From Limnephilus marmoratus (lineage: Eukaryota > Arthropoda > Insecta > Trichoptera > Limnephilidae), in NCBI GenBank assembly GCA_917880885.1, contig OU862931.1, forward strand, positions 13,899,337-13,963,336: a stretch of DNA of 64,000 nucleotides, read 5' to 3'. Every line of letters begins with the position of its first letter. The first letter of the stretch is position 1. Positions 45,601-55,734 of this stretch are shown one piece after another. Both the position numbers and the translations under genes were made by a program. Under the pieces are notes generated by a model, which searched no databases, was not told the origin of the DNA, and worked only from the letters and a program-made list of their open reading frames with translations.

Positions 45601-45630
45601 GGAAAAACGCATTGCACTACCCACACATAC

Positions 45631-46496
45631 ATGATCTCAAAAAATGAATGTAAGGACCGTGGAGTCTATTTAGACAGTAAACTTATATTTAATACGCACA
45701 TTAATTCAATCACTGATAGATCTTACAAAATGTTGGGTTTCATATTATGTCTGAGTAAATTATTTAGAAATCCACATACTCTAGTAATGCTTTACTCCTC
45801 ACTAGTCAGAAGTACACTGGAATTTGCATCGCCTGTCTGGAATCCCAAATACACCCAATACGTCAATAATATAGAGCGCATACAAAATAAATTTATTAAG
45901 TATCTCGGTTATAAATACAACGATAATTACATCTGCACTCTCCAATCCCTGAAATCCAGGCGAACGGTAGCTGACATGACATTTCTCCATAAAACAATAC
46001 ATAACGAAATAGACTGCCCAGAACTTCTATCCCAAATAAATTTTAGCATCCCTTATAAAAGAACTCGCCACACAAACCTTTTTTACACAACTAGTAATAA
46101 TACGAACGCTGCGGCCAACTCCCCCATTTCCCGCATCCTTCAAAGATTCAACTCAATTCAAAAAACCACAAATACCGATATATTTTTTGATTCCGTCCCT
46201 CTATTTAAGAAAAACATTTTTAGCACACTGAATTCGCACACATAACACACACATCCACACACATCCACACCCTCACACGCGCACCCTCACACGTACAAAC
46301 ACTCTCACACACCCCTCTCCTTTAATTATTTACTAATTTAATTTAGGTATAATGTATTATTTATCTCACAAAAACATAAGCATATAACAGCGACATGTCA
46401 TTGGTACCAATTATTTTATTAATTCTATAAGTTTGTAACTATTTTCCATTATGTAATAATGTACAGTTTGTTTCTGCAAAATAAAATAAAATAAAA
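45631..46496 (+). pseudogene. 5'-truncated LINE, LINE-1 relative, ORF2 C-terminus
   Basis: Frame 45631-46245 (204 codons) reads YLDSKLIFNTHINSITDRSY, MLGFILCLSKLF, SLVRSTLEFASPVWNPKYTQ, IERIQNKFIKYLGYKYNDN and TFLHKTIHNEIDCPELL, aligning block by block with the end of LINE-1 ORF2. The 3' UTR starts with a CACACATCC-rich stretch (46246-46315) and ends in (AAAAT)n like LINE-1. 5'-truncated, otherwise intact. Confidence 0.8.
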
Positions 46497-46675
46497 CACT
46501 AATTATTGTTATGCCGGTTGGACAATAGTGATGTTGACATCGTAATCGATAATTTTATTATATTTCGAAAAAAAATATTTCACCTGCACCAGCAATAACC
46601 TCGAATAAAAGTTTTTCGTAATGTAAGATTTAATCGAAGCAAAGAATCGCAAAAAATCAGATAGTTGAATTTTCT

Positions 46676-47346
46676 AATTAAATGAAGACAATATAAGCAA
46701 AACGGGCAAACGCGCAAAAGCAAGAGGTCCTGGATTCAAGTCCCAGGGGTGTCAATATATTTTTCTGATTTTTCTGTTCCCAGATTTTCGACTCACTTTC
46801 GCTTATATTGTCTTCATTTAATTAAATATTACAATTTGAGGTTTTTCTCATAAAGTTAAATTAAAAATAAAAAATAGTTATATTTTCTGCTACTCTAACG
46901 TAAATTCGATGTTAATGTATAAATTACATACTTATACTCCAATAAAATAGCTTAACATTAAAAATAATATCTCAACATTTATCTGATGAGATGAAAGCTG
47001 AAGCCGCACGATACTCATTTTATGGCAGCTTTTCTATTAATTGCTTAGATATTCGATTGTATTTAAGATTATGTCATTAAATCTAATAAATTTTCTCAAC
47101 GAAGAAATTATATGCTTGTATAAAAGTATAATAAAGTTTATTTTTTATTTTTTACTTTATGAGTAAAAACCTCAAATTGTGACATTTAATTAAATGAAGA
47201 CAATGTTAGCGAAACTTAATCGAAAATCTGGAAACGGAAAAATCAGAAAAAGATATTGGCTCTGGGACAGGCCCAGATATATCTTTTCTGATTTTTCTGT
47301 CTCTAGCTTTTTGATTGAGTTTCGCTAATATTGCCTTCATTTAATT
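46676..47346. repeat. Composite inverted repeat: two fold-back units in opposite orientation
   Basis: Unit 1 (46676-46824) has ends AATTAAATGAAGACAATAT and its inverse, and encloses a tRNA-like B box GGATTCAAGTCCC. Unit 2 (47188-47346) has the same ends and arms of about 70 bases around GGCTCTGGGACAGGCCC. Flanks of the units also mirror each other (CAATTTGAGGTTTTT near 46834, AAAAACCTCAAATTG near 47165), so the whole is one larger inverted repeat. Confidence 0.65.
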
Positions 47347-47572
47347 AAAAAGTACGACTATGTATTTGTATAAAATATTGAATACCCCTGAGGTGCTATA
47401 TTTAATTTCGTTCCATGTTTCTGGCAGAACAGTTTAAAATAGTACCTGCCAAATTATTTTAACAATTAATTATTCTTCTTCAACGTCGCAGTATTATTCG
47501 CCCTTAGGACAAATCCATAATTTTGGAAGCATATATACTTACTCCGATGTTATAGATATATTTTGTTCAATA

Positions 47573-47927
47573 TAAACAAAAATTTTAACAAAACAAAAAA
47601 ACGACTTCAAAAAATGCACTAAAAAGTAAAAAAATAATTTCGTATTCTTCTACAACTTTATAATCAACTTACCTTTTCTACTCATCAATATGTACGTACG
47701 ATTGTTATTTTTGGAGTCGGTGTCGGCGGGAGAGGAGCTGTCAAGTGAACACGCCGGGCCACGGGTACCTTGGTTGACACCGACTCCAAAAATAACAATC
47801 GTACCTACACATTGATGAGTAGAAAAGGTAAGTTGATTATAAAGTTGTAGAAGAATACGAAATTATTTTTTTACTTTTTAGTGCATTTTTTGAAGTCGTT
47901 TTTTTGTTTTGTTAAAATTTTTGTTTA
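47573..47927. repeat. Near-perfect inverted repeat, 152-base arms, 51-base spacer
   Basis: Arms 47573-47724 and 47776-47927 differ at only two positions by eye, both near GTACGTACATATTG versus GTACCTACACATTG. The spacer (GTCGGCGGGAGAGG..) is GC-rich. The arms contain CGACTTCAAAAAA, a word repeated at 48.38 kb. Probably the ends of a DNA element or a recent inverted duplication. Confidence 0.85.
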
Positions 47928-47949
47928 TTTTTTGATTTTTAGTGAATCT

Positions 47950-48400
47950 GAAGTACACTAACTAATTCGATTAAGATTCGGCCGAGTATCGTAAATTTGT
48001 TCTTCAGAATTGGAGAGTTCCGTTACTTTGTCATGGATCCCATAATCAGAACCTAACCAATCTCTCATCAAACTACCCTTGAAGTACATCCTTTCCGATA
48101 AAAAAAGAATCATTGAAATCGGTTGGCGTGATATTGAGTTATTCGTCCATTTGTCGCGCACATACTTGATGCAAATTTAAGACTTATATGATTTTCTCAT
48201 GGATGCTATTGTCAGAACTGGACCAAATTAAAATGGGACCACACGGGAAGCACCAGCTTTCAAATAAAAAAAGAATCATCAATATCGGTTCACCCAGTCG
48301 AAAGTTCTGAGGTAACAAACATAAAAAAAAAAAAAAAAAATACAGTCGAATTGAGAACCTCCTCCTTTTCGAAGTCGTTTAAAAATTGCCATACGTATAA
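47950..48400. repeat. Probable dispersed element end, family unknown
   Basis: Contains two loosely similar units: AAAAAAAGAATCATTGAAAT at 48098 and AAAAAAAGAATCATCAATAT at 48267, both followed by CGGTT. It ends with an A-run and CAGTCGAATTGAGAACCTCC, then CGAAGTCGTTTAA. From memory this last word set is common in Lepidoptera; that is unverified. Confidence 0.4.
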
Positions 48401-49140
48401 GCTGACTTTAATACGTCATAATAATAATGTTATCGAACAGTGCTGACTTTTACAGAAATTGTTTAATTCTAGATGTGCAAAAGAAAGTTGGTTGACGTAT
48501 GATAATTTTTTTAAAATTATTACTTTCTTTCTCCCTTTGTATGTAAAATATCCAAATGTGTTTGTAAAATACTATTGCATAGTAGTAAAAAGGTAAATTA
48601 ATCAAATTATATACTTGTTGAACTCCTTTGTGCAAATTTCTATGATGTGTAACATATCTATTTTGCTAGTAGGTACTGGCGACTTTTTCTTAATTTAATT
48701 CGATTTTAAATTTTATCTTGGTGTGGTTGGTCAAACTGTCAACCGGAGATAGGAGAAAAAACGGAAATGGTGGGGGTCCGACAATCATGGCGGCGAATGT
48801 CAGTTTGCGTATTTGACCGAGAGGTCAATTTTTTGAGTCTTGAAGGCCGAGTTTGATTTTTATTAAGTGCTGGAAGCCTTAAATATTTCTATTTTGGATC
48901 ACGAGTTAGTGATACCATGTAATGGCGAAAGAGCGAGTGATTTCGCGTCGTGCTATCGGCAGATGCCTGGAGATTTTCTTGGTGCGTTTTGCTAATGGCG
49001 CGTGGTTTTTGGCTGTTGGAGCCGTGAAATTTTAACAATCTGCCGACCGATAATAGTCGTGTGACTGCCGACCGATAATAGAGAGGTGGCTTTATCGTAT
49101 TCTGGGCACGCTAGGCTGATGGAGCCTCTTTCCCGTTGAT
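48401..49140. other. Unassigned, GC-richer in its second half
   Basis: 48720-49330 is clearly less AT-rich than its surroundings. A short frame ATGGCGGCGAATGTCAG.. at 48788 stops after eight codons. TGCCGACCGATAATAG occurs twice (49042 and 49068). No gene recognised. Confidence 0.35.
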
Positions 49141-49146
49141 GAACCT

Positions 49147-49298
49147 GACACGCGGAGGGCCTGTCGAGATTCCTGCTTTTGGCCCCCTGGTTCAGAGCCT
49201 GGAGTTTCTTTACTGTTGATGAAGGAAGACCATTTGACACGCGGATAGCCTGTCGAGATTCCTGCTTTTTGGCCCCCCCTGGTTCGGAGCCCCGAGGC
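49147..49298. repeat. Two-unit tandem repeat, period about 91
   Basis: TGACACGCGGAGGGCCTGTC at 49147 and TGACACGCGGATAGCCTGTC at 49237, each followed by GAGATTCCTGCTTTT and a C-rich run with CTGGTTC. Minus-strand frames here only reflect this repeat. Confidence 0.65.
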
Positions 49299-49579
49299 CT
49301 CGCCTCTGATGGCCATTCTACCCACGACGACACTCCGTAACGGCGTACCTTTAATTAACGGTCTAAATAATCTCTCTCTCTCTTTCCGTATGGCAACCTA
49401 TTTGAATAATGCAGGTATTTATATTTTATACGACTATTTGTTTGTCAATTTTAAGTAATAAATTAAGTTGTTCTTATATCTCTAACTAATCTTTTACTTA
49501 AACATTCGATTTGAACCTCAGCCTTTATCCCCACTATCTTGAGATGGTAGTCGATTGCTCTAATTTTTGGTTTCTGACA

Positions 49580-50245
49580 AGAATATATTTATGTTACAGA
49601 TGGTATAACTGTATAATAAAAAAAGCATTTACTGTATCGGTAATGGCCGCATACTATGGTTATGTATATTCAATAATAAAATACGGAATTATCTTTTGGG
49701 GAAACTCAGTAAACGCCAAAGATGTTTTTATCATCCAAAAAAGACGTATAAGAAAAATGAAAAACTCTGCTAATCGGGATTCATGTAGACCTATATATAA
49801 AAATTTGAAAATTCTTACAGTCACCGACATATATATTTTTAATGGAGTTATGCATGTTAGTGCGATCATCTCCAGAAAAGTTTCCACAAAAAAACTCTAC
49901 ACATAAAGACGTAAGTATACAGCAACCTTCCACATGATATTAAACAAATACAAGATACAATCAGATTTAAGTCATCCCTAAAAACATTCCTTCTGAAGAG
50001 GTCTCAATACACATTAAGTGAATACCTCACATAGGTACAACTGTTTTTATATTTATGTTTATATATTAAATTAAAACAAATTCACTTTCATTACACCACT
50101 TTTATATTTATATTTCTTTTGTGTTCATATCTGTACAACATGTTAGGTTAACTGGAAGAAATAGGATATAGGTACCTATAAGTTATACCTTTTGTACTAA
50201 ATGAAAATTTTGTACAATAAATGATTTTGATTTTGATTATCTACT
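49580..50245 (+). pseudogene. 5'-truncated Jockey/CR1-group LINE, ORF2 C-terminus
   Basis: 49648-49900 reads AYYGYVYSIIKYGIIFWGNS, VFIIQKRRIRKMKN and IYKNLKILTVTDIYIFNGVM. After a small deletion, 49914-50034 reads YSNLPHDIKQIQDTIRFKSS and LKTFLLKRSQYTLSEYLT then stop: the true ORF2 end. A 3' UTR and an (ATTTTG)n-like tail (50222-50240) follow. The tail type and motif set differ from LINE-1, so it is another family. Confidence 0.75.
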
Positions 50246-50262
50246 GATATTTATTATATCGA

Positions 50263-50756
50263 TCGTGGAAAAACACGAAGAAAAATGACACACTTAACTT
50301 ATATATACAACATGTAACACTTCAACAAATGTTATCTTTGTAAAAGCCCTCCAGGCATTAAATAAACATAAATAATTTCAAATCGTGGAAAAACACGAAG
50401 AAAAATGGCAAACTTAACTTATATATACATCATGTAACACTTCAACAAATGTTATCTTTGTAAAAGCCCTCCAGGCATTAAATAAACATATAAATAATTA
50501 CAAATCGTGGAAAAACACTAAGAAAAATGACAAACTTAACTTATATATAGATACATCATGTAACACTTCAACAAATGTTATCTTTGTAAAAGCCCTCCAG
50601 GCATTAAATAAACATATAAATAATTACAAATCGTGGAAAAACACTAAGAAAAATGACAAACTTAACTTATATATAGATACATCATGTAACACTTCAACAA
50701 ATGTTATCTTTGTAAAAGCCCTCCAGGCATTAAATAAACATATAAATAATTTCAAA
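50263..50756. repeat. Four-unit tandem array, period 120-126
   Basis: Units start with TCGTGGAAAAACAC at 50263, 50383, 50505 and 50631. Each holds AACATTTTG-free AT-rich sequence with ACTTCAACAAATG and AAAGCCCTCCAGGC near its end. Units differ by single bases and small indels (ATATATACA versus ATATATAGATACA), with units 3 and 4 most alike. No ORF. Confidence 0.9.
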
Positions 50757-51186
50757 CAAACTTGGTTAGTACTGTAGAGTGTAGAGGACCGTATAAATTG
50801 TGTTTCTATGGAATGGTTTCCTTCAATCACAAAAGTACTATCATTAGCTTTTAAGCACCGGCTTGCACCGAATAGTTAGTTTTCCAACTATTTATTCATC
50901 ATGTCATAACCCTCTCAAATTAAATTTATTCGTAGCTATCAAACGCTAAGAAGATTTATTTAATACGTCTGCAGTCTAGACTTCTAGAGTGCGGTTACAG
51001 ATTAGCCATGGGATTGCGATGTTAATGAGAGAGATTTCATACCGCAAGGGACTTAATTCTACAAAGGACTTAAAAATGAGCATAATAATTCAAATTTCCA
51101 AAGACCAATGATACGAGTGAGCGAAAATAAGCTTTCAGAATGGTAGATGCTTGCATTATCGCCCTGGTGAGAGATTACTTTTTCTT
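50757..51186. other. Unassigned, with a short SINE1-like fragment at the end
   Basis: 51136-51180 (GAATGGTAGATGC..TATCGCCCTGGTGA) resembles the middle of SINE1. The X element starts directly after it. Confidence 0.4.
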
Positions 51187-51615
51187 AACATTAGCTCCAT
51201 ACAGGAGGCCCTGAAGAAAATAATTCCCCTCAGGGCCTATGCCTTCTTTGGGGTACTGTGTGGAGGTTTATTTTAGGAAAAGAAGGCTAGCAGGTTTTGG
51301 GAATGAAAAGGGTACAAGGGATGGGTAGGTATCTGGGGGTCGGTGTGTCCACGAGTGACGGACGAATGAATCCATCCCTCCGACTTCTGTGAAAGGCGAT
51401 GGAGTACGGCTGGAAAAGTCAAAGAGACTCCCTCAACCATTCTCTCCCGATCTGGCCTGGCATGCAGCTGGTGGGATCCACCGCCAAGACAAACCTCACC
51501 TTATGAACCCGGGCATCCTTGCTAAGTCACCAAAACGTAGCAAATCACTTGGGTTGGGATGACCAATGGCAATGGTGTTGATTATCCAATAATGTGTACC
51601 CATACTCGCCTCCCA
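51187..51615 (-). repeat. X family element, copy 8, nearly complete
   Basis: Preceded by TTTTTCTTAACATTAGCTCC, the complement of the 3' end with A-tail. Both hairpin stems are clear (GGCCCTGAAG with CCTCAGGGCC; CCATACAG with CTGTGTGG). The body is complete to CCCATACTCGCCTCCCAA. Confidence 0.85.
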
Positions 51616-51728
51616 ACTTACAAAAATATATATTTTTTTTTTAAATATATTGTTCAAACACCTACTTTCAGTTAGTTATTGGAATTAAGACTGTTATCAA
51701 ATTGATAATACCAACTTACATAAATACT

Positions 51729-52236
51729 AGGGCTGTCCGTAAAATAAGGTCTTCAAGGCGCTGTGGTCGCGAGGAATGATGTTACACGCAATCCTGCAAC
51801 ACTGTCGTGTAGCCTGGTTTCCCCTTGTCAAATCCCCACCACGTTGCACCCTCTGTAACGCTTAATCTCGGCGTGGCCGCCATTCACGATGCAGTTTCCA
51901 CTTGCCGCACTCGGCAGGTGTGAGGTTACACTTTGAAATTCGGTTTTAAACTTTGCTTCGCCGAATCTGAATGATGTCACTGGGATTGTTCCTTTGTCTC
52001 TGGAGTCGTGTAGTGTATTCGGGTCTCGTCTCCAGTCACAATTAAGTCCAAGAATTCGCGGAAGCGGAAGCTTCATCGCGAATGGCTGCCCGGCCGAGAC
52101 TAAGTGTCGCAGAGAGTGCAGCGTTGTGGGGTTTGGAGTAGGGAAACCAGACTACATGCCAGTTTTCCCGGATCTTGCGTAAAATTATACCTCGAGATCG
52201 CAGCACCTTGGAGACCTTATTTTACGGACAGTCCTC
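51729..52236. mobile_element. MITE with long inverted ends, mariner-like
   Basis: The left end GGGCTGTCCGTAAAATAAGG and right end CCTTATTTTACGGACAGTCC are perfect inverse copies over about 19 bases. Mirror similarity continues inward for about 150 bases (for example GGTTTCCCC against GGGAAACC). A TA precedes the left end at 51727; the right flank has GTA after TCC. No ORF of transposase type. Assignment to the Tc1/mariner group is only by end length and TA. Confidence 0.65.
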
Positions 52237-52239
52237 GTA

Positions 52240-52820
52240 AGTACTAACATAATAAAATGTTTGACGAACTTTCAATAATTACTCGATGCACTAATTGCTT
52301 AAGTATAACAAATATATAGGTATATGAAGTAGGGTTTTAAGTATTTGTGGAAACAAAATGACGAATTTAACAATTCCTAGAATAACTTAATAATTCCTAG
52401 AATTATGGTTTCTCCCAAAGGGGATCAAGGCTCGCGGCTGTCATCGATAACATTATGATTTAACTCAATGATATTCAATGTTCTTCAATTCCGAGCGCAG
52501 GCCCGTTGCCCAGTCCCCCGTACAAAACCCAATAATAAACCAGCAAGCACGACCGCCGATTTTATTAGGCCAGCCTGCCGGCTGGGTGCGTGTAGCTCGG
52601 GCCTAATGCAGTGCAATTTGTCCAGCCACCTGTGAAATGACTGGCGAACTATTTAGCGTGCTGGCTGACTAATGGTTGCCTAGTTGAATTACGACCCCCA
52701 GCGTCAAACTGCAAGGGATGAAATAAATTAAATACATTTTGGTTTTAATCCGAAACCGCTAATTAATGTTGTTTTACAGAGTGAAACAAGTTCTAGTTTA
52801 AAACCACTTTATTTTGATTT
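52240..52820. other. Unassigned, mixed composition
   Basis: 52495-52700 is GC-richer (GGCCAGCCTGCCGGCTGGG near 52569 is a palindrome-like word). No coding sequence recognised. Confidence 0.35.
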
Positions 52821-53088
52821 ACATTTCGTCGCCTTAGTTCGTATTTGTCCAACAGACCATTAGAAAATTTTAGACGAGGAGAAGGTTTTCTTTCATTATT
52901 TCGATGAAACATTATGATAGGTGTAAGATAAAGCCATTTCCGTAAAGGTAAAGGTTTCACTAGTTTAAATAATTCTCAGTTAAGCGATTAACTATTATTT
53001 TTTATACCTTATTTTTATATTTAAAGTAGAGATTGAACAAAAACTAAAATGGTCTGTTGGACAAATAAGAATTGAGGCGACGATTTGT
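52821..53088. mobile_element. M1 MITE, reference copy
   Basis: 268 bp. ACATTTCGTCGCCTTAG starts it and GAGGCGACGATTTGT ends it. The arms pair on through CAACAGACCATT and AATGGTCTGTTG. AT-rich centre, no ORF. It lies next to a PLE-D fragment. Confidence 0.8.
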
Positions 53089-53125
53089 CGACCGGTTTCG
53101 ATTTACATCAACCTTCCTCAGGAAA
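53089..53125 (-). ncRNA. PLE-D hammerhead-like motif
   Basis: The minus strand reads CTGAGGA, A, GGTT, a six-base loop, AATC, then GAAACCGGTCG. Same plan as PLE-A but with a four-pair stem including a G-T pair. Confidence 0.35.
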
Positions 53126-53224
53126 AAAAAACGTAAAAACTAAATAACAGTACAGAGTTAAGATTTTTAGGTAAACACAATAGAAGGAAAGAAGAGTGTT
53201 TGCTGTCTTCGTTAGTTTAATGTT

Positions 53225-53490
53225 GTTTTGTTACTTGTACAATGTTGTCGCAAAAAGTGAAAACTTCTTTAGCACCGTTGTGATTTGAAGCTCGATGAAA
53301 CGAAAAAGCGACACTAAAAAAGACAAACACCTACATCTATGCCTGCGAGAGAATGAGATAGACTGATCGGTCTCCTCTTTGTGCAGTGCTTCGTAGCCTT
53401 CTATCTCTTGTCTACTTTAGTTTTCTGAAGGTTTTACTTCTACCGCGTGAGAACATTTCAATAGAAATGGAATCTTCATAGGAGGCACGC
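53225..53490 (-). repeat. Dispersed repeat Z, copy 1
   Basis: Inverted relative to the copies at 59.7 and 59.9 kb. CACCGTTGTGATTTGAAG, CGAAAAAGCGACACTAAAAA, GGTCTCCTCTTTGTGCAGTG and TTTCTGAAGG are the shared words. No ORF. Confidence 0.65.
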
Positions 53491-53824
53491 AGACCGCTTC
53501 ATATACCTTTTGTCCTAGTAAATTTTCTAGACTGTAGTTGATTTATTAACGAAAACCATTATTAATATTTTCCTTATATGGCGTCTTCTAACAAAAATAA
53601 TCAACTTTCTAAAATTTATCAACGAAACACTATGGACTGGTCTATATTGTGGTAATTTAGATATTGTGTTCGTGTCAATTCAGCATAATTTCAGTGAATT
53701 GATAGACTGACGTAGGTACGAGTACACATACTATTGTTTTAATAACTTCAATAAAAATAACATTTTACCATAGCCACCTTAGAAATGAAAAAAAAAATAG
53801 TAAAAGCTTGGATAAGTTTTAAGA
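53491..53824. other. No feature recognised
   Basis: AT-rich, featureless. Confidence 0.4.
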
Positions 53825-53850
53825 TTTTCACGGCCAAAAGCATTTTCTTT

Positions 53851-54071
53851 ATTTGTTTTTGGGGTGTTATGCCGTGATGCGCTACCTCCTTCTTTAGCCA
53901 ACGTTTCGGACATCGTTGCAGTGTCCATCATCAGGGCAGATCCGGCAGATCCGGTAGATGTGTGTATGTGGATCTGCCGGATCTGCCCTGATGATGGACA
54001 CCGCAACGATGTCCGAAACGTTGGCTAACGAATGAGGTAGCGCATCACGGCATAACACCCCAAAAACAAAT
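53851..54071. repeat. PLE-A terminal repeats, near-perfect head-to-head palindrome
   Basis: Arms 53851-53952 and 53970-54071 (102 bases) differ at about three positions. The centre is GATGTGTGTATG-like. Each arm carries one full hammerhead-like motif (plus: CTGATGA at 53988, GAAAC at 54015) preceded by two GATCCGGCA-type short repeats. Both arms share variants (GATGTCC, CGCATCACGG) not found in the other PLE-A copies. Confidence 0.8.
53988..54019 (+). ncRNA. Hammerhead-like ribozyme motif (PLE-A)
   Basis: CTGATGA, T, stem GGACA..TGTCC, GAAAC. Its mirror image lies on the minus strand at about 53903-53934. Activity unproven, as for the other copies. Confidence 0.45.
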
Positions 54072-54079
54072 AACGAAAA

Positions 54080-54577
54080 TAGTAAGAGCTTATATTAAAA
54101 TCATCATCAACGTTCGTTCTCTTCCTTCTTATGCATCTTATTCGAATAACAAAAATGACAGAAGATACAACAATGACGTCACGCACGGTCTCTTTCGCTG
54201 GGACGACTTTAGTAATTTGCGTTGACCGCTGTTTCTCTCACTCACAGGAGAAGCTATAAATGAGCTCTTGGTCGTACTACGGTGAACCCAAACTACAGTT
54301 TTTACAATCTTTTAATATTAATTTAATTCGGGTATAATCTTTCAACAATACATAAAGAAGCAGTCAAAAATATGCATTAAGAAGAATAAAATAATATTGG
54401 TAACTTTTCAGTCGACATACTTCGTCGGTACATTTGGTAGGTACAGTTGAAAATGACGAAAAATTGATGTGGTCGATTTAATTCATTGATCAGAGCACTA
54501 TTCCGATAAGGCAGAGATTTTCTGATTTACATTTTTCATTTGCGAGCGGTTAATATATTTTCTTCAATGATTAAATA
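54080..54577. other. Mixed region ending in the fold-back family word
   Basis: CGAGCGGTTAATATATTTTC..CAATGATTAAA at 54543-54575 matches the outer arms of the tRNA-like fold-backs at 29.6 and 46.7 kb. The mariner inserted at its edge. Confidence 0.4.
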
Positions 54578-55508
54578 TTAGGTCCTTACATATGAAATTG
54601 GCGTTTTGTATGGGAGGAACATAAAGTCGATTTTTTTTATATAATATATTTATTTAATCAAAGTATGTACCATTGCTATCTATGCACTTTTGCCTTCTCA
54701 TAGGTAGTTCATCGATCCCTTTACTAAAAAAACCATTCGGACGGGAATCAATAAAATCTTTGAAGGCGGTTTGGACTGCCCCATCGGAGTTGAATTTTTT
54801 CCCTTGCAAGAAGTTATCCAAATTTCGGAAAAAATCGTAATCTGTTGGGGCAAGGTCCGGAGAGTACGGTGGATGTCTTAGACATTCCAATTGAAGCTCC
54901 TCTAATTTGGTAGCCGTCTGTTGTGCAGTGTGTGGTCTAGCGTTCTAACGCGCGTTTGTTGATTTGCTTCACTCAATTCGTGAGGTTTTCAAGCTTTTTC
55001 ACCTTCCCAATTTGCTTCAAGTCGATTAAAACAGTTTTATCACTAACACCGCAGCCTGCAGCTAGCTCGGACGTGGTTTGCGATGGATCCGCTTCCACAA
55101 TAGCCTTCAATTCTTCATTATCAACTTTGGTCTCCGGCCGTCCACGGGACTTGTTCTGCAGGTTGAAATTTCCAGAACGAAAACGTTGGAACCAAAAACG
55201 CACTGTGTTTTCTTTTGCGGCACCGTCGCCATACACATCATTAATCCTTCGAGCCGTTTCTGTAGCACTGGTGCCACGGTGGAACTCGTACTTGTAAATA
55301 ACACCATATTTCAAGTATTCCATTTTGTAAACTAAGTGACGCAAAGAAAAAAAATAATTAAGGAAAAAACAAATGAATTATAATGAAACACAAATACATG
55401 AGTAAACAGCGGTATAAATTTGAATTTGGAATTCTTAACCAAAGAGAAGATATTTGAGATCAAAGTTGCCAGTACGGCAAAACGCCAATTTCATATGTAA
55501 GGACCTAA
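54578..55508 (-). mobile_element. mariner element with perfect 31-bp ends and TA duplication
   Basis: The ends TTAGGTCCTTACATATG.. and ..CATATGTAAGGACCTAA are identical over 31 bases, flanked by TA at 54576-54577 and 55509-55510. At 931 bp it is about 350 bp shorter than usual mariners. The transposase is on the minus strand with an internal deletion. Confidence 0.9.
54654..55344 (-). pseudogene. mariner transposase with internal deletion
   Basis: The N-terminus (from about 55323) shows the paired helix-turn-helix DNA-binding part: YEFHRGTSATETARRINDVY, ENTVRFWFQRFRSGNFNL, NKSRGRPETK, and SELAAGCGVSDKTVLIDLKQ. After a short frameshift PHELSEANQQTRV is readable. Then a deletion joins this to NARPHTAQQTATKLEELQLE and HPPYSPDLAPTDYDFF, the last catalytic aspartate region, ending with RRQKCIDSNGTYFD and stop. 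The first catalytic Asp (GDEKW-type block) and the second (before NARPH) are gone. DNA binding could remain; catalysis cannot. In intact mariners this DDE enzyme cuts and pastes at TA. Confidence 0.85.
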
Positions 55509-55552
55509 TATTTTCTTCAGTGATTAAAAAACAAGAGCATATTCGACAGTTC

Positions 55553-55727
55553 TATACTGACCACCATTCGTAATCGGGTATTGATGACCAGATCTTAATA
55601 GCCAGATGCTTTCAAACCTACCACTTCCCTACTACCTTCAGTATCTCGACATACCCCGATTGGGGATGGTATACAAACCAGCATGGCTCCGAGCAGTTGA
55701 GACTCTTGTGCTTACATAAAAAAGGGT
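55553..55727 (+). repeat. SINE1 copy 6, 5'-truncated
   Basis: Starts in the body at GACCACCATTCGTAA and runs through CATACCCCGATTGGGGATGG to the A-tail near 55722. The tRNA-like head is missing. Confidence 0.7.
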
Positions 55728-55734
55728 CTTAAAG

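Noticed and set aside
48992..49333. Gly/Arg-rich protein on the minus strand
   Set aside because: The frame is produced by a two-unit 91-base tandem repeat and shifts frame between units.
50263..50756. CRISPR array
   Set aside because: The whole unit is repeated without unique spacers, units are 120-126 bases, and the DNA is eukaryotic.
51828..52182. Pair of opposed small genes inside the 51.7-kb element
   Set aside because: Both frames fall within the inverted arms of a MITE and mirror each other.
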